Shown here: one piece after another, positions 15,406 through 22,671 of the stretch
Position numbering within the stretch: the first letter of the stretch is position 1
Layout of the letters: each line of letters begins with the position of its first letter
Assembly (NCBI RefSeq): GCF_002119765.1
Contig: NZ_CP021112.1
Span: 3,590,501 to 3,654,500, forward strand
From: Pseudorhodoplanes sinuspersici
GTDB taxonomy: Bacteria; Pseudomonadota; Alphaproteobacteria; Rhizobiales; Xanthobacteraceae
DNA length: 64,000 nucleotides
Direction: 5' to 3'
Program-made: the position numbers and the translations under genes
Notes under the pieces: model-generated
Databases searched by the model: none
Told to the model about the DNA's origin: nothing
The model's input: the letters and a program-made list of their open reading frames with translations, nothing else

Positions 15406-16047
15406 ATGACTGATATCTCCGTCTATGCCCAGCTCCGCCGTGAAATCCTGTCCTGCGCCCTGGCGCCAGGATCGAAGGTCTTTGAGCAGGAATTGGCGGA
15501 GCGGTTCGGCGTGTCGAAGTCGCCGGTTCGGGAGGCGCTCCTTCGGCTGCAGGAGCAAAACCTCGTCGATGTGCAGCCGCGCAGCGGATATCGCGTCCGA
15601 CCCATTTCGCTGACGGAAGCCGGCGAGATGTACGAGATGCGATATCTTTACGAGCGCGCCTGCGTGATGCGCGCGATCACGCATGCGAGCGATGCAGCAC
15701 TCGCCTCGTTACACGATCATCTGCTGACAAAAGCAAGGGTGCCAATCCCGGAATGGATCGAGGCCAATCGGCAGTTTCATTCTTCTCTTGCGCGCGTCTG
15801 CGGCAACCAGCGCCTTGCTGATGCCGCGACCAAGCTCAACGATCAGTTCGACCGCTTTACCTTTGTCAGCGTGACGCGGCTCGATCAGCCTCCGGATTTC
15901 ACACGCTTCAACAACGATCATCTCGCGCTCGTCCAGGCGATGCAAAGGCGGGACAAGCGCCGTGCCGCCGCAATCGTCAAAAACCATATCGATGCGTCAC
16001 GCGAGCGGACGTTTCAGGCTCTTGCGAGCCCAGCCATCGTTCCATGA
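15406..16047 (+). CDS. GntR family transcriptional regulator, FadR subfamily (FCD domain)
   Basis: A 213-residue regulator. The N-terminal winged helix reads YAQLRREILSCALAPGSKVF, then ELAERFGVSKSPVREALLRL and the wing QPRSGYRVRPISL. The C-terminal all-helical FCD domain has the metal/effector residues in EMYEMRYLYERACVM, NRQFHSSLARVCGN and RFNNDHLALVQAMQRRDKRR. It diverges from the cupin operon and is followed after 21 bases by the VOC enzyme gene. It most likely represses both transcripts until a small organic acid binds. Confidence 0.93.
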   Translation: MTDISVYAQLRREILSCALAPGSKVFEQELAERFGVSKSPVREALLRLQEQNLVDVQPRSGYRVRPISLTEAGEMYEMRYLYERACVMRAITHASDAALASLHDHLLTKARVPIPEWIEANRQFHSSLARVCGNQRLADAATKLNDQFDRFTFVSVTRLDQPPDFTRFNNDHLALVQAMQRRDKRRAAAIVKNHIDASRERTFQALASPAIVP

Positions 16048-16068
16048 TAATAACAACGGGAGAAAAGC

Positions 16069-16557
16069 ATGCCGCTCAATCATATGCAGCATTTCCTGGT
16101 TCAGTCGGATGATGTCGAGAAGACCAAGAACTGGTATGTCGACGTGCTGGGCCTCAAGGAAGGTTATACGCCGGATTTCAAGTTTCCCGTCTATTGGCTC
16201 TATATCGGCGATCAGGATGTTCTGCATCTGACGCAGGGCGGCAAGGACGTGTCCAAGAATCGCATCGCCTATGTGGGGCAGCAATCACAGGAGACTCAAG
16301 GCACCGGCGTGATCGATCATATCGCATTTCATGCGTCGGACCTTCACGGCATGATCCGGCATTTCGAACAGCGCAACATTCAGTTCACGGAACGTCAGGT
16401 CGATTCACAAGGGCTTTATCAGTTGTTTCTGTTCGATCCGAACGGGATCAAGATCGAGTTGAACTTTGCTAATGCGGAAGCCAAGGGGCGCAAGCCACAG
16501 GTGATGGCCAGTGATCTCAAGGATGAAGGGCAGGGGGCTTCGTCACGAAGTCATTAG
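16069..16557 (+). CDS. VOC superfamily (glyoxalase / extradiol dioxygenase-like) enzyme
   Basis: A 162-residue single-unit VOC protein with two beta-alpha-beta-beta-beta modules. Likely metal ligands are His8 (NHMQHFLVQ), His84 (GVIDHIAFHA) and Glu130 (GIKIELNF), the usual His/His/Glu arrangement. A good AG-rich ribosome site (GGGAGAAAAG) precedes ATG 16069. It follows the GntR gene in the same transcript and should act in the same pathway as the cupin protein. The last 20 residues (KDEGQGASSRSH) are polar and unlike the fold. Confidence 0.85.
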   Translation: MPLNHMQHFLVQSDDVEKTKNWYVDVLGLKEGYTPDFKFPVYWLYIGDQDVLHLTQGGKDVSKNRIAYVGQQSQETQGTGVIDHIAFHASDLHGMIRHFEQRNIQFTERQVDSQGLYQLFLFDPNGIKIELNFANAEAKGRKPQVMASDLKDEGQGASSRSH

Positions 16558-16602
16558 ATCACGATGATTTGGATCGAATCGATCCAAATCATAAACGTGA
16601 TC
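16557..16602. repeat. Intergenic inverted repeat (GATCACG...CGTGATC)
   Basis: GATCACG and CGTGATC bracket an inner inverted pair ATGATTTGGATCG / CGATCCAAATCAT. It starts on the last base of the VOC gene. I recognise the style as a dispersed intergenic element of Hyphomicrobiales; here it could also serve as the 3' hairpin of the GntR-VOC mRNA. Confidence 0.6.
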
Positions 16603-16616
16603 GATGCTAATACGTC

Positions 16617-16667
16617 AGAGCATGATGTCGTCCGAAAACCGCTTCGCACCTTTCGGCATCATGCTCT
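16617..16667. repeat. Rhizobiales-type dispersed repeat (AGAGCATGAT...ATCATGCTCT)
   Basis: Perfect outer arms AGAGCATGAT (16617-16626) and ATCATGCTCT (16658-16667) enclose GTCCGAAAACCGCTTCGCAC. Near-identical elements (GAGCATGATcttGTCCGAAAAC...) are very frequent between genes in Hyphomicrobiales, which is one of the best taxonomic hints in this window. Confidence 0.75.
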
Positions 16668-16757
16668 AGCGCTCCCGGGTGGGAAACGTTTGCCCGGTCC
16701 GCTACCGCAAAAGCGCGGTGATGATCCGAACAATGATGATACCGACTCACAAAAGAA

Positions 16758-16786
16758 AAGCCCTCGCAGCAACGCTGCGAGGGCTT
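16758..16786 (-). terminator. Rho-independent terminator of the FAA-hydrolase gene
   Basis: AAGCCCTCGCAGC (16758-16770) pairs perfectly with GCTGCGAGGGCTT (16774-16786) around an AAC loop. On the minus strand it is followed by TTTCTTTTGTG, a proper T-tract. It lies 18 bases after the stop of the gene at 16805. A weaker TTCTTGTTG on the plus side may let it act in both directions. Confidence 0.88.
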
Positions 16787-16804
16787 CTTGTTGCTTGAAA
16801 GCGA

Positions 16805-17506
16805 TCAGGCCTTCGGCTTGCCGATGGTGACGCTCAGGCTGCTGAGGCCGTCTACGGCGCATTCGATCTTGTCGCCGATATTGACCTGGCCGACGCCGGC
16901 CGGGGTGCCGGTCATGATGATGTCGCCGGCGGCGAGCTCCACCATTTCCGACAACTTCCAGATCGTCTCCGGCACGTTCCAGATCATCTGGTCGAGGTCG
17001 CCGTCCTGCTTCACGACGCCGTTGACCTTCAGGCTGATGCGGCCCTTGGCCGGATGGCCGATCTCGGAGGCCGGCGTCAGCGGACCACAGGGGGCCGATG
17101 CGTCGAACGCCTTACCGATTTCCCACGGGCGCTTCACGTCGCGCGAGGCGATCTGCAGGTCGCGGCGGGTCAGGTCGATGCCGACGCCGTAGCCCCAGAT
17201 GCAGTCATTGGCCTTGTCCGGGCTGATGTTGATACCGCCGGATTTCAGCGCGACCACGAGTTCAACCTCGTGATGCATGTCCTTCGTCAGCGGCGGGTAA
17301 GGGACCACCGACCCGTCCGGAACGATCGCGTCGGCCGGCTTGGCGAAGAAGAACGGGGGCGCGCGTTCGTCCTGCCCCATTTCGCGGATGTGCTCGATGT
17401 AGTTGCGCCCGACACACCAGATCCGGCGGACCGGAAACTTCTTGTCGGAGCCTTTGACCGCAAGGACAGCCTGCGGTGGCTGCGGAATGACGTAGGAATC
17501 GCTCAT
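16805..17506 (-). CDS. Fumarylacetoacetate hydrolase (FAA/FAH) family protein
   Basis: A 233-residue single-domain FAA hydrolase. IWCVGRNYIEHIREMGQDER leads into the fold. The metal ligands are Glu80 and Glu82 (MHHEVELVVAL) and Asp111 (GYGVGIDLTRRDLQ). GDIIMTGTPAGVGQVNIGDK is the conserved C-terminal loop. The size and the FFFAKPADAIVPDG block match fumarylpyruvate / acylpyruvate hydrolases (gentisate-type ring cleavage) better than true 400-residue fumarylacetoacetases. It is transcribed alone and ends at a strong terminator. Confidence 0.92.
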   Translation of the reverse strand: MSDSYVIPQPPQAVLAVKGSDKKFPVRRIWCVGRNYIEHIREMGQDERAPPFFFAKPADAIVPDGSVVPYPPLTKDMHHEVELVVALKSGGINISPDKANDCIWGYGVGIDLTRRDLQIASRDVKRPWEIGKAFDASAPCGPLTPASEIGHPAKGRISLKVNGVVKQDGDLDQMIWNVPETIWKLSEMVELAAGDIIMTGTPAGVGQVNIGDKIECAVDGLSSLSVTIGKPKA

Positions 17507-17716
17507 CTGTGTTGATGCTTTTTTGTCACATGGAGCCGGAGAACGGCGGGAGATGCGGCCAAAGGTGTCATTTGCCGTTGGCCGCAGACGCGGCTCGCAA
17601 TAGCATAGCCCTCATCAGCGTCAAAGCGCGCCGGTGATTTGCGGGGGCAGATTACCATTGTGCCGCGCGGGGCGCGGACGGTTTCGCCTATACGTGTTTG
17701 GCGGGGGTTGGGCGGT

Positions 17717-17748
17717 CGAATGCCGGGATCGGGGGATCCCGGCATTCG
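17717..17748. repeat. Perfect 14-bp inverted repeat
   Basis: CGAATGCCGGGATC (17717-17730) and GATCCCGGCATTCG (17735-17748) flank GGGG. It lies in the 298-bp gap between the FAA-family gene and hipA, about 56 bases past the hipA stop. No T-tract follows on either strand, so it is more likely a REP-like element than a terminator, though it may still stop RNA decay. The rest of the gap (17507-17716) holds the upstream region of the FAA gene and no ORF I would defend. Confidence 0.65.
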
Positions 17749-17804
17749 TGTTTCTGGGGTCTGGACGCGTCCCAATCCGGCGCGTGTCCTCTGGAATGGC
17801 GGCA

Positions 17805-19118
17805 TCACTGATTTTGCAAGGCGCTTAAACGCGCGGTGACGGCAGCCTTGACAGAGGTGTGGATCGCTTCCGGGAAATCGCTTGGCAATTGATCTTCTAC
17901 TTCAGCCAGCGCCGTGTCCGCGGCCGTAGCCATGCTTTCAATTGCGTTGCTGACGAGAGATTTTGCCAGGCCCGCGGTTTTTCCAGTCTGCACAAAATGC
18001 CGCCCTACGATGTCGGCAATCCGGTAATGCTTGTTTGTGCCAACCGACATTGCAAGCTTCATTTGTTTGGGTTGGATCTGGCCGTTGTCGAGGCTTGGCT
18101 GTGCTGTCAGCACGTCATACAGTGGCGTTAAATGGAAACGTCCGCCTGGATTGAGGAAGATACTGAAGTTTTTCGCATGCCCGTCAGTTGCACCAACCAA
18201 CCAGAATAGAATCTGTGCTTTGAAAAGAGTCGTTTGATCGACGGCGGGGTTGTCACTGCCCTTGAGCAGATCAAGAAGCCGGACGAGGCCAGGGCCGCCC
18301 TCACTTTGGTATTTGCGGGTTGGCGGCACGGACAGGGCTTGGCAGCAGTCTTCTTGGGGAAGCCGTAAAAGTCGTCTATCTTTGGTCCAAAGGCGATCGA
18401 AGCGTTCGATCACAAGGGCGCGCGTTTTGCCGAACGTGATAATTTCCGCCTTGTTAACTGGCAGACCGAAAGCCGCTGCAAGTTTCAGGCAGTAATATTC
18501 ATTCTCGACGCTGTTTGAAAGATCGACGCCGTTTGGCAGTTCGCCGATCTGCGTTTTGAAAAGATGGGTTGTTGGTGTTGTGCCGTGAGGTTTTATCCAT
18601 TTTCCATTCAGCCTGAGTAGTGCTGTTTTCTCCTGTGCACCCGCAATAGAGATGCGGAAGTCATCATCGCGCGTGAGGCCCAGCGGCGTCTGGGGCAAGT
18701 TTTTGAGCAGTTTTTCAATTTGTTCGTCGTCGACGGCATCGCCGGAAAGACCATGATCGCTGGCCTTATGATTGTCTTTGTCGTCCGCCATGAATTGCAT
18801 GGCGCCAACGCAGTCGTGACCGATGGCGGCGAGAAGACTGTAGGCGTCGGTGCCAGCCGCGCCGACCTTCTCAGCGATCCGGCGTCGCAGCATGTCGGAG
18901 TCGGGAAGCAAGTTGTCGAAGACAGCCGTGACCGGTTCTCCGCGATAAGCATCCTCGCGTAAAGGCAGAGACATCGACACGGGGAGTGCATGCTCCCACT
19001 CAAGCCAATCGGGGTCATAGCGGAAGTCGATGGCACCGCTTGCGGCCTTGTGCAGATGGCCGACCAGACGGTTATTTAGAAAGACGCGCAACGGCGGATG
19101 GCGGGGACGTCGAGGCAT
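17805..19118 (-). CDS. hipA: HipA-type serine/threonine kinase toxin
   Basis: A 437-residue kinase of the HipBA toxin-antitoxin type. The N-terminal HipA_N module (PLRVFLNNRLVGHLHKAASG, then FDNLLPDSDMLRRRIAEKVG) covers about residues 8-105. The kinase core has the serine loop ISIAGAQEKTALLRLNGKW, the catalytic segment VGATDGHAKNFSIFL with Asp, His and Asn, and the metal-binding LTPLYDVLTAQ. Known HipA proteins phosphorylate glutamyl-tRNA synthetase and cause growth arrest. All key residues seem present, so it should be active. It follows hipB with a one-base overlap. Confidence 0.95.
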   Translation of the reverse strand: MPRRPRHPPLRVFLNNRLVGHLHKAASGAIDFRYDPDWLEWEHALPVSMSLPLREDAYRGEPVTAVFDNLLPDSDMLRRRIAEKVGAAGTDAYSLLAAIGHDCVGAMQFMADDKDNHKASDHGLSGDAVDDEQIEKLLKNLPQTPLGLTRDDDFRISIAGAQEKTALLRLNGKWIKPHGTTPTTHLFKTQIGELPNGVDLSNSVENEYYCLKLAAAFGLPVNKAEIITFGKTRALVIERFDRLWTKDRRLLRLPQEDCCQALSVPPTRKYQSEGGPGLVRLLDLLKGSDNPAVDQTTLFKAQILFWLVGATDGHAKNFSIFLNPGGRFHLTPLYDVLTAQPSLDNGQIQPKQMKLAMSVGTNKHYRIADIVGRHFVQTGKTAGLAKSLVSNAIESMATAADTALAEVEDQLPSDFPEAIHTSVKAAVTARLSALQNQ

Positions 19119-19366
19119 TAGAAGATGTCCTCGATGGAGGTGTTCTCCCTAGATCGAGGTGCGATCTGGAACTCAAGATCAAGGGCGGCTAGGACCGCCA
19201 AGATCGTTCCTAGCTTTGTTGCTGGATTGCCGGTCTCGATCAGAGAAATCGTCTCCTGGCGTAAACCGCTCACAGCGGCGAGTTGGGCTTGGTTCAGGCC
19301 GCGTTTTTTGCGGGTGCGGCGGATCGAGTTGCCGATTTGTTTGGGAGTGCGGGCGAGTTCGGTCAT
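19118..19366 (-). CDS. hipB: HipB-type antitoxin, XRE helix-turn-helix
   Basis: An 82-residue DNA-binding antitoxin. The XRE domain reads IGNSIRRTRKKRGLNQAQLA, then VSGLRQETISLIETGNPATK, with a strand-forming tail LAALDLEFQIAPRSR, as in HipB. It precedes hipA with stop and start overlapping. The operator-like repeats upstream at 19386-19484 indicate autorepression by HipB or by the HipBA complex. Confidence 0.93.
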   Translation of the reverse strand: MTELARTPKQIGNSIRRTRKKRGLNQAQLAAVSGLRQETISLIETGNPATKLGTILAVLAALDLEFQIAPRSRENTSIEDIF

Positions 19367-19385
19367 TGGGGACTCACACTCGTGT

Positions 19386-19484
19386 TATGCGCTAAAGCCG
19401 ATAAATTCGATATATCGGATTTAGCGCATAAATGTTTTTTATGCGTTAATCAACATAAAACACACTTATCGGATTTGGCGCATA
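19386..19484. promoter_or_regulatory. hipBA operator with palindrome and distal direct repeat
   Basis: TATGCGCTAAA (19386-19396) and TTTAGCGCATA (19420-19430) form a perfect 11-bp inverted pair, extended inwards by CCGATA / TATCGG. An 18-base word (TATCGGATTTAGCGCATA, 19413-19430) recurs with one change at 19467-19484, exactly 54 bases away, about five helical turns. Another half-site, ATGCGTTAA, lies at 19441-19449. Several phased sites of one word fit cooperative HipB binding with DNA bending. Confidence 0.75.
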
Positions 19485-19513
19485 GGATACGCCTATTTAC
19501 GGCCCAAGCAGCC

Positions 19514-21307
19514 TCAGGCCGTCGCGGCCACCAGCTCCGGCTCGTCCTGGTTCTGCAATTGCAGCCGGTAGAAGGACGCATAGCGTCCGCCCTTGCGCAG
19601 CAGTTCCTCGTGGCGGCCGTCCTCGGCCACGACGCCTTCCTCGATCACAAAGATCCGGTCGGCATGCGCCACCGTATGCAGACGGTGGGCGATCACGATG
19701 GTGGTGCGGTCCTGCGTCAGATGGGCGATGGCATCCTGCACTAGCCGTTCGGATTCCGAATCCAGTGCCGCGGTCGCCTCATCCAAGAGGATCAGCTTGG
19801 CATCCTTGATCAGCGCGCGCGCGACGGCAATGCGCTGGCGCTGGCCGCCCGACAATTGCAGGCCCTGTTCGCCCGTATGCGTGTCATAGCCATGCGGGAA
19901 GGACATGATGAAGTCATGGGCGTTGGCGGCCTTGGCCGCTGCGATGATCTCGTCCTCGGTCGCGCCTTCCTTGCCGAAGCCGATATTGTCGCGGATCGTG
20001 CCGTGAAACAGAAATACGTCCTGGCCGACATAAGCGATCTGCTGCCGCAGCGAATGCCGGGAAACAGCCGTGATGGTCTGCCCGTCGATGGTGATCGATC
20101 CGGATTGCGGCTCGTAAAGCCGCAGGATGAGGTTGAGGATCGTCGATTTGCCGCCGCCAGAGGGGCCGACCAGAGCCGTCATCTGCCCGGCTTGCGCGAC
20201 GAGCGAGAGCCCGCGCAACACCGGCTCGTTCTCGCGATAGCCGAACCGCACGTCCTTGAACTCGACGCGGCCCTTGTCCATGACGAGCTTCGGCTTGTCG
20301 ACATCGGCCGCTTCCGTCGAGGGCGCATCGATAATGTCGAACAATTGCCGCACGCCGACGAGACCGGCATTCAGTTCGATCTGCAGCCGCGCCAGCCGTT
20401 TCGCCGGCTCATAGGCCAGAAGGAATGCGGTGATGAAGGAGAAGAACTCGCCCGGCGTCGCATTCATCTCGATGGTGCGATAACCGCCATAGATCACGCC
20501 GGCCGCAATGGCGACGCCCGCGAGCGCTTCCATCGTCGGGCTCGAGCGGTTGGACACGCGGGCCATCTTGTTGGCCTCGTATTCCACCGCCGCGACATTC
20601 TCGTAATAGCGATGGCGCAGGCGATCTTCGAGCGTGAAGGCCTTGACGGTGCGGATACCCTGGATCGTTTCCTGCAAGGTCTGGAACAGTCGCGTGCCGC
20701 CGGTGAATTGCGCCTTGGCGACGGCGCGGATGCGTTTGACCAGCTTGCGGATCATCCACATCGCCGGCGGCGCGATGATCAGCGCCGAAAGCGACATCAC
20801 CGGATCCTGGATCACCATCACCGTGGCAAGGCCGATCAGCGACAGCGCATCGCGTCCGACCGACGTCACCAGCAGCCTCAGCACCTGCGTCGCCGAATTG
20901 GCGCCGGTCGAGAGCCGATGCAGGAATTCCGATGAATGCCGCTCGGCGAAGAAGCCAAGGTTCTGGTTCATCAGACGGTCGAACAATCTGCGCTGGTTCT
21001 CGGCGATGATCGCATTGCCGATGCGTGACATGATCACGGCCTGGAAATAGGTCGCAAGGCCTCGCGCGCAGAAGATGACGATGGTAATGAGGCCAATGAT
21101 GACGATCGCCTGGAAGCTGCGATCGACATAGGCCTTGTTGACGATCGTCCCCATCAGATAGGCGATCAGCGCCGTGGTCCCCGCCGACAGCGCCATCAGC
21201 GCGAACGCGACGGCATAGCGCTTCCAGTGCTTGGCGCCGTATTCGGTCACGAGGCGCCGGATCAGTTGATACGAGCTCTCGCTGTCTGCTGGGGCCTTCG
21301 GCGCCAT
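19514..21307 (-). CDS. ABC exporter, MsbA-like (ATP-binding and permease domains fused)
   Basis: A 597-residue half-transporter. Six membrane helices occupy about residues 30-320 (first helix AVAFALMALSAGTTALIAYL). The ATPase has Walker A GPSGGGKSTILNLI, Q-loop IAYVGQDVFLFHGTIRDNIG, signature LSGGQRQRIAVARALI and Walker B LILLDEATAALDSES. Position at the start of an LPS gene region and overall length favour lipid A-core flipping (MsbA role), though multidrug exporters look alike. A palindromic leader lies upstream at 21350-21390. Confidence 0.9.
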   Translation of the reverse strand: MAPKAPADSESSYQLIRRLVTEYGAKHWKRYAVAFALMALSAGTTALIAYLMGTIVNKAYVDRSFQAIVIIGLITIVIFCARGLATYFQAVIMSRIGNAIIAENQRRLFDRLMNQNLGFFAERHSSEFLHRLSTGANSATQVLRLLVTSVGRDALSLIGLATVMVIQDPVMSLSALIIAPPAMWMIRKLVKRIRAVAKAQFTGGTRLFQTLQETIQGIRTVKAFTLEDRLRHRYYENVAAVEYEANKMARVSNRSSPTMEALAGVAIAAGVIYGGYRTIEMNATPGEFFSFITAFLLAYEPAKRLARLQIELNAGLVGVRQLFDIIDAPSTEAADVDKPKLVMDKGRVEFKDVRFGYRENEPVLRGLSLVAQAGQMTALVGPSGGGKSTILNLILRLYEPQSGSITIDGQTITAVSRHSLRQQIAYVGQDVFLFHGTIRDNIGFGKEGATEDEIIAAAKAANAHDFIMSFPHGYDTHTGEQGLQLSGGQRQRIAVARALIKDAKLILLDEATAALDSESERLVQDAIAHLTQDRTTIVIAHRLHTVAHADRIFVIEEGVVAEDGRHEELLRKGGRYASFYRLQLQNQDEPELVAATA

Positions 21308-21349
21308 ATCCCGTCCCTTATGCCCTCAATCGGAAGGCCATACGCATGT

Positions 21350-21390
21350 TGGAGCATGGCCCGTCCCGAAATGGAACGGACCATGCTCCA
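21350..21390. repeat. Hairpin in the upstream region of the MsbA-like gene
   Basis: TGGAGCATGG (21350-21359) and CCATGCTCCA (21381-21390) are perfect 10-bp inverted arms; the 21-base interior pairs further (CCGT / ACGG). It lies 43 bases before the exporter start. It may be a dispersed element or an mRNA leader structure. Confidence 0.5.
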
Positions 21391-21466
21391 GCGAGCCTAC
21401 CTGCCCGCTCGGGGGGATATTTCAAGTGTTGCGGGACAACGCGGCGTTGCAATTTGAACCCGCCGC

Positions 21467-21554
21467 CGCTCATTCCCGCGCAAGCGGGAATCCAGAAAGC
21501 TTCCGCGAGATCAGTGCTGATGGCTCTGGATCCCCGCTTGCGCGGGGATGAGCG
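21467..21554. repeat. REP-like composite palindrome, copy downstream of galE
   Basis: CGCTCAT (21467-21473) and ATGAGCG (21548-21554) are inverted termini. Inside are two hairpins, ATTCCCGCGCAAGCGGGAAT and ATCCCCGCTTGCGCGGGGAT, the common 'fprkRES' class of proteobacterial repeats. It ends 12 bases from the galE stop. A related copy lies just upstream of galE. Confidence 0.8.
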
Positions 21555-21565
21555 GAAAACAGAAG

Positions 21566-22552
21566 TCAGGCGTTGCGTTTCCGCAGCTTTTGTTCCCATT
21601 CCAGGGCGTTTGCCACAATCGTGTCGAGGTCGTCGTAGCGGGGCTGCCAGTGCAGCGTATCGCGGGCCTTGTCCGAGGCGGCCACGATCTGTGCCGGGTC
21701 GCCAGGGCGCCGGGCCGACATCTCGACCCGGAAATCGACGCCCGAGATGCGCTTCACCGTTTCGATCACCTCTAAAACAGAGAAGCCGCGGCCATAGCCG
21801 CAATTGAACGTGGCCGAATTTCCGCCATTGCGGAGGTAACGCAGCGCGTCGGAATGCGCCCGCACGAGATCGCTGACATGGATGTAATCGCGGATACACG
21901 TGCCGTCGGGTGTCGGATAGTCGGTGCCGAACACGTCCATCTTCTTGCGCATGCCAAGCGCGGTCTGCACTGCGACCTTGATCAGATGCGTCGCCGCCGG
22001 CGTCGATTGTCCGGTGCGCATTTGCGGGTCGGCGCCCGCGACATTGAAATAGCGCAGCACGGCATATTTCAGCGGATGCGCGAAGGCGGTGTCGCGCAGG
22101 ATGATCTCGGTCATCAGCTTCGATGAGCCATAAGGCGACATCGGATCGGGCGTCGCGTTCTCGCTCACCGGCACTGATTTGGGATTGCCGTAAACAGCGG
22201 CGGTGGACGAGAAGATGAAATGCTTCACGCCGGAACTGACGGCGGCCTCGATCAGCGTGCGCGAATTGGCGGTGTTGTTGCGATAATAGCCGAGCGGATC
22301 GGCGACCGAATCCGGCACCACGATCGAGGCCGCGAAATGGATGATGGCATCGACCTCATGCCGCGCGATGATCGAGCGCGCCAGTTCGAGGTCGCCGGTA
22401 TCGCCTTCATAGAGCGGCACGCGTTCAGGGATGGCCCAGCGAAAACCGGTCGACAGATTGTCGAGGATCACGACGTCCTCGGCCGCATCCAGCAATTCAT
22501 AAACCATGTGGCTGCCGATATAGCCGGCGCCGCCGGTGACCAGAACGGTCAT
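21566..22552 (-). CDS. galE: UDP-glucose 4-epimerase
   Basis: A 328-residue short-chain dehydrogenase/reductase. It starts MTVLVTGGAGYIGSHMVYEL (NAD-binding GxxGxxG), with FSSTAAVYGNPKSVPVSE and the YxxxK pair in SPYGSSKLMTEIILRD. YFNVAGADPQMRTGQS is typical of GalE. It supplies UDP-galactose for LPS or polysaccharide. ATG 22552 is the real start: the frame runs on to 22708, but that extension is translated repeat DNA (SFPRKRES). The gene is bracketed by two REP-like elements. Confidence 0.95.
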   Translation of the reverse strand: MTVLVTGGAGYIGSHMVYELLDAAEDVVILDNLSTGFRWAIPERVPLYEGDTGDLELARSIIARHEVDAIIHFAASIVVPDSVADPLGYYRNNTANSRTLIEAAVSSGVKHFIFSSTAAVYGNPKSVPVSENATPDPMSPYGSSKLMTEIILRDTAFAHPLKYAVLRYFNVAGADPQMRTGQSTPAATHLIKVAVQTALGMRKKMDVFGTDYPTPDGTCIRDYIHVSDLVRAHSDALRYLRNGGNSATFNCGYGRGFSVLEVIETVKRISGVDFRVEMSARRPGDPAQIVAASDKARDTLHWQPRYDDLDTIVANALEWEQKLRKRNA

Positions 22553-22576
22553 GATGGAAAATCTCCTGTATCTCCC

Positions 22577-22645
22577 CGCTCGTCCCCGCGAAGGCGGGGA
22601 CCCAGAGCCAAATCTCCTGGATTCCCGCTTTCGCGGGAATGAGCG
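22577..22645. repeat. REP-like composite palindrome, copy upstream of galE
   Basis: CGCTCGT (22577-22583) and ATGAGCG (22639-22645) are near-inverted ends around GTCCCCGCGAAGGCGGGGAC and ATTCCCGCTTTCGCGGGAAT hairpins. It is the same class as 21467-21554. It lies in the 119-bp divergent gap between galE and a glycosyltransferase gene and so overlaps the promoters of both. Confidence 0.8.
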
Positions 22646-22671
22646 GAGAATGTAGCGACCGGCGTGAAAAA

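Noticed and set aside
17717-17748. Rho-independent terminator for hipA
   Set aside because: The 14-bp stem is perfect but neither strand has a T-tract after it, so it is listed as a repeat.
19856-20935. Plus-strand 359-codon frame antisense to the MsbA-like exporter
   Set aside because: Shadow of the exporter gene; no recognisable domain and no ribosome site.
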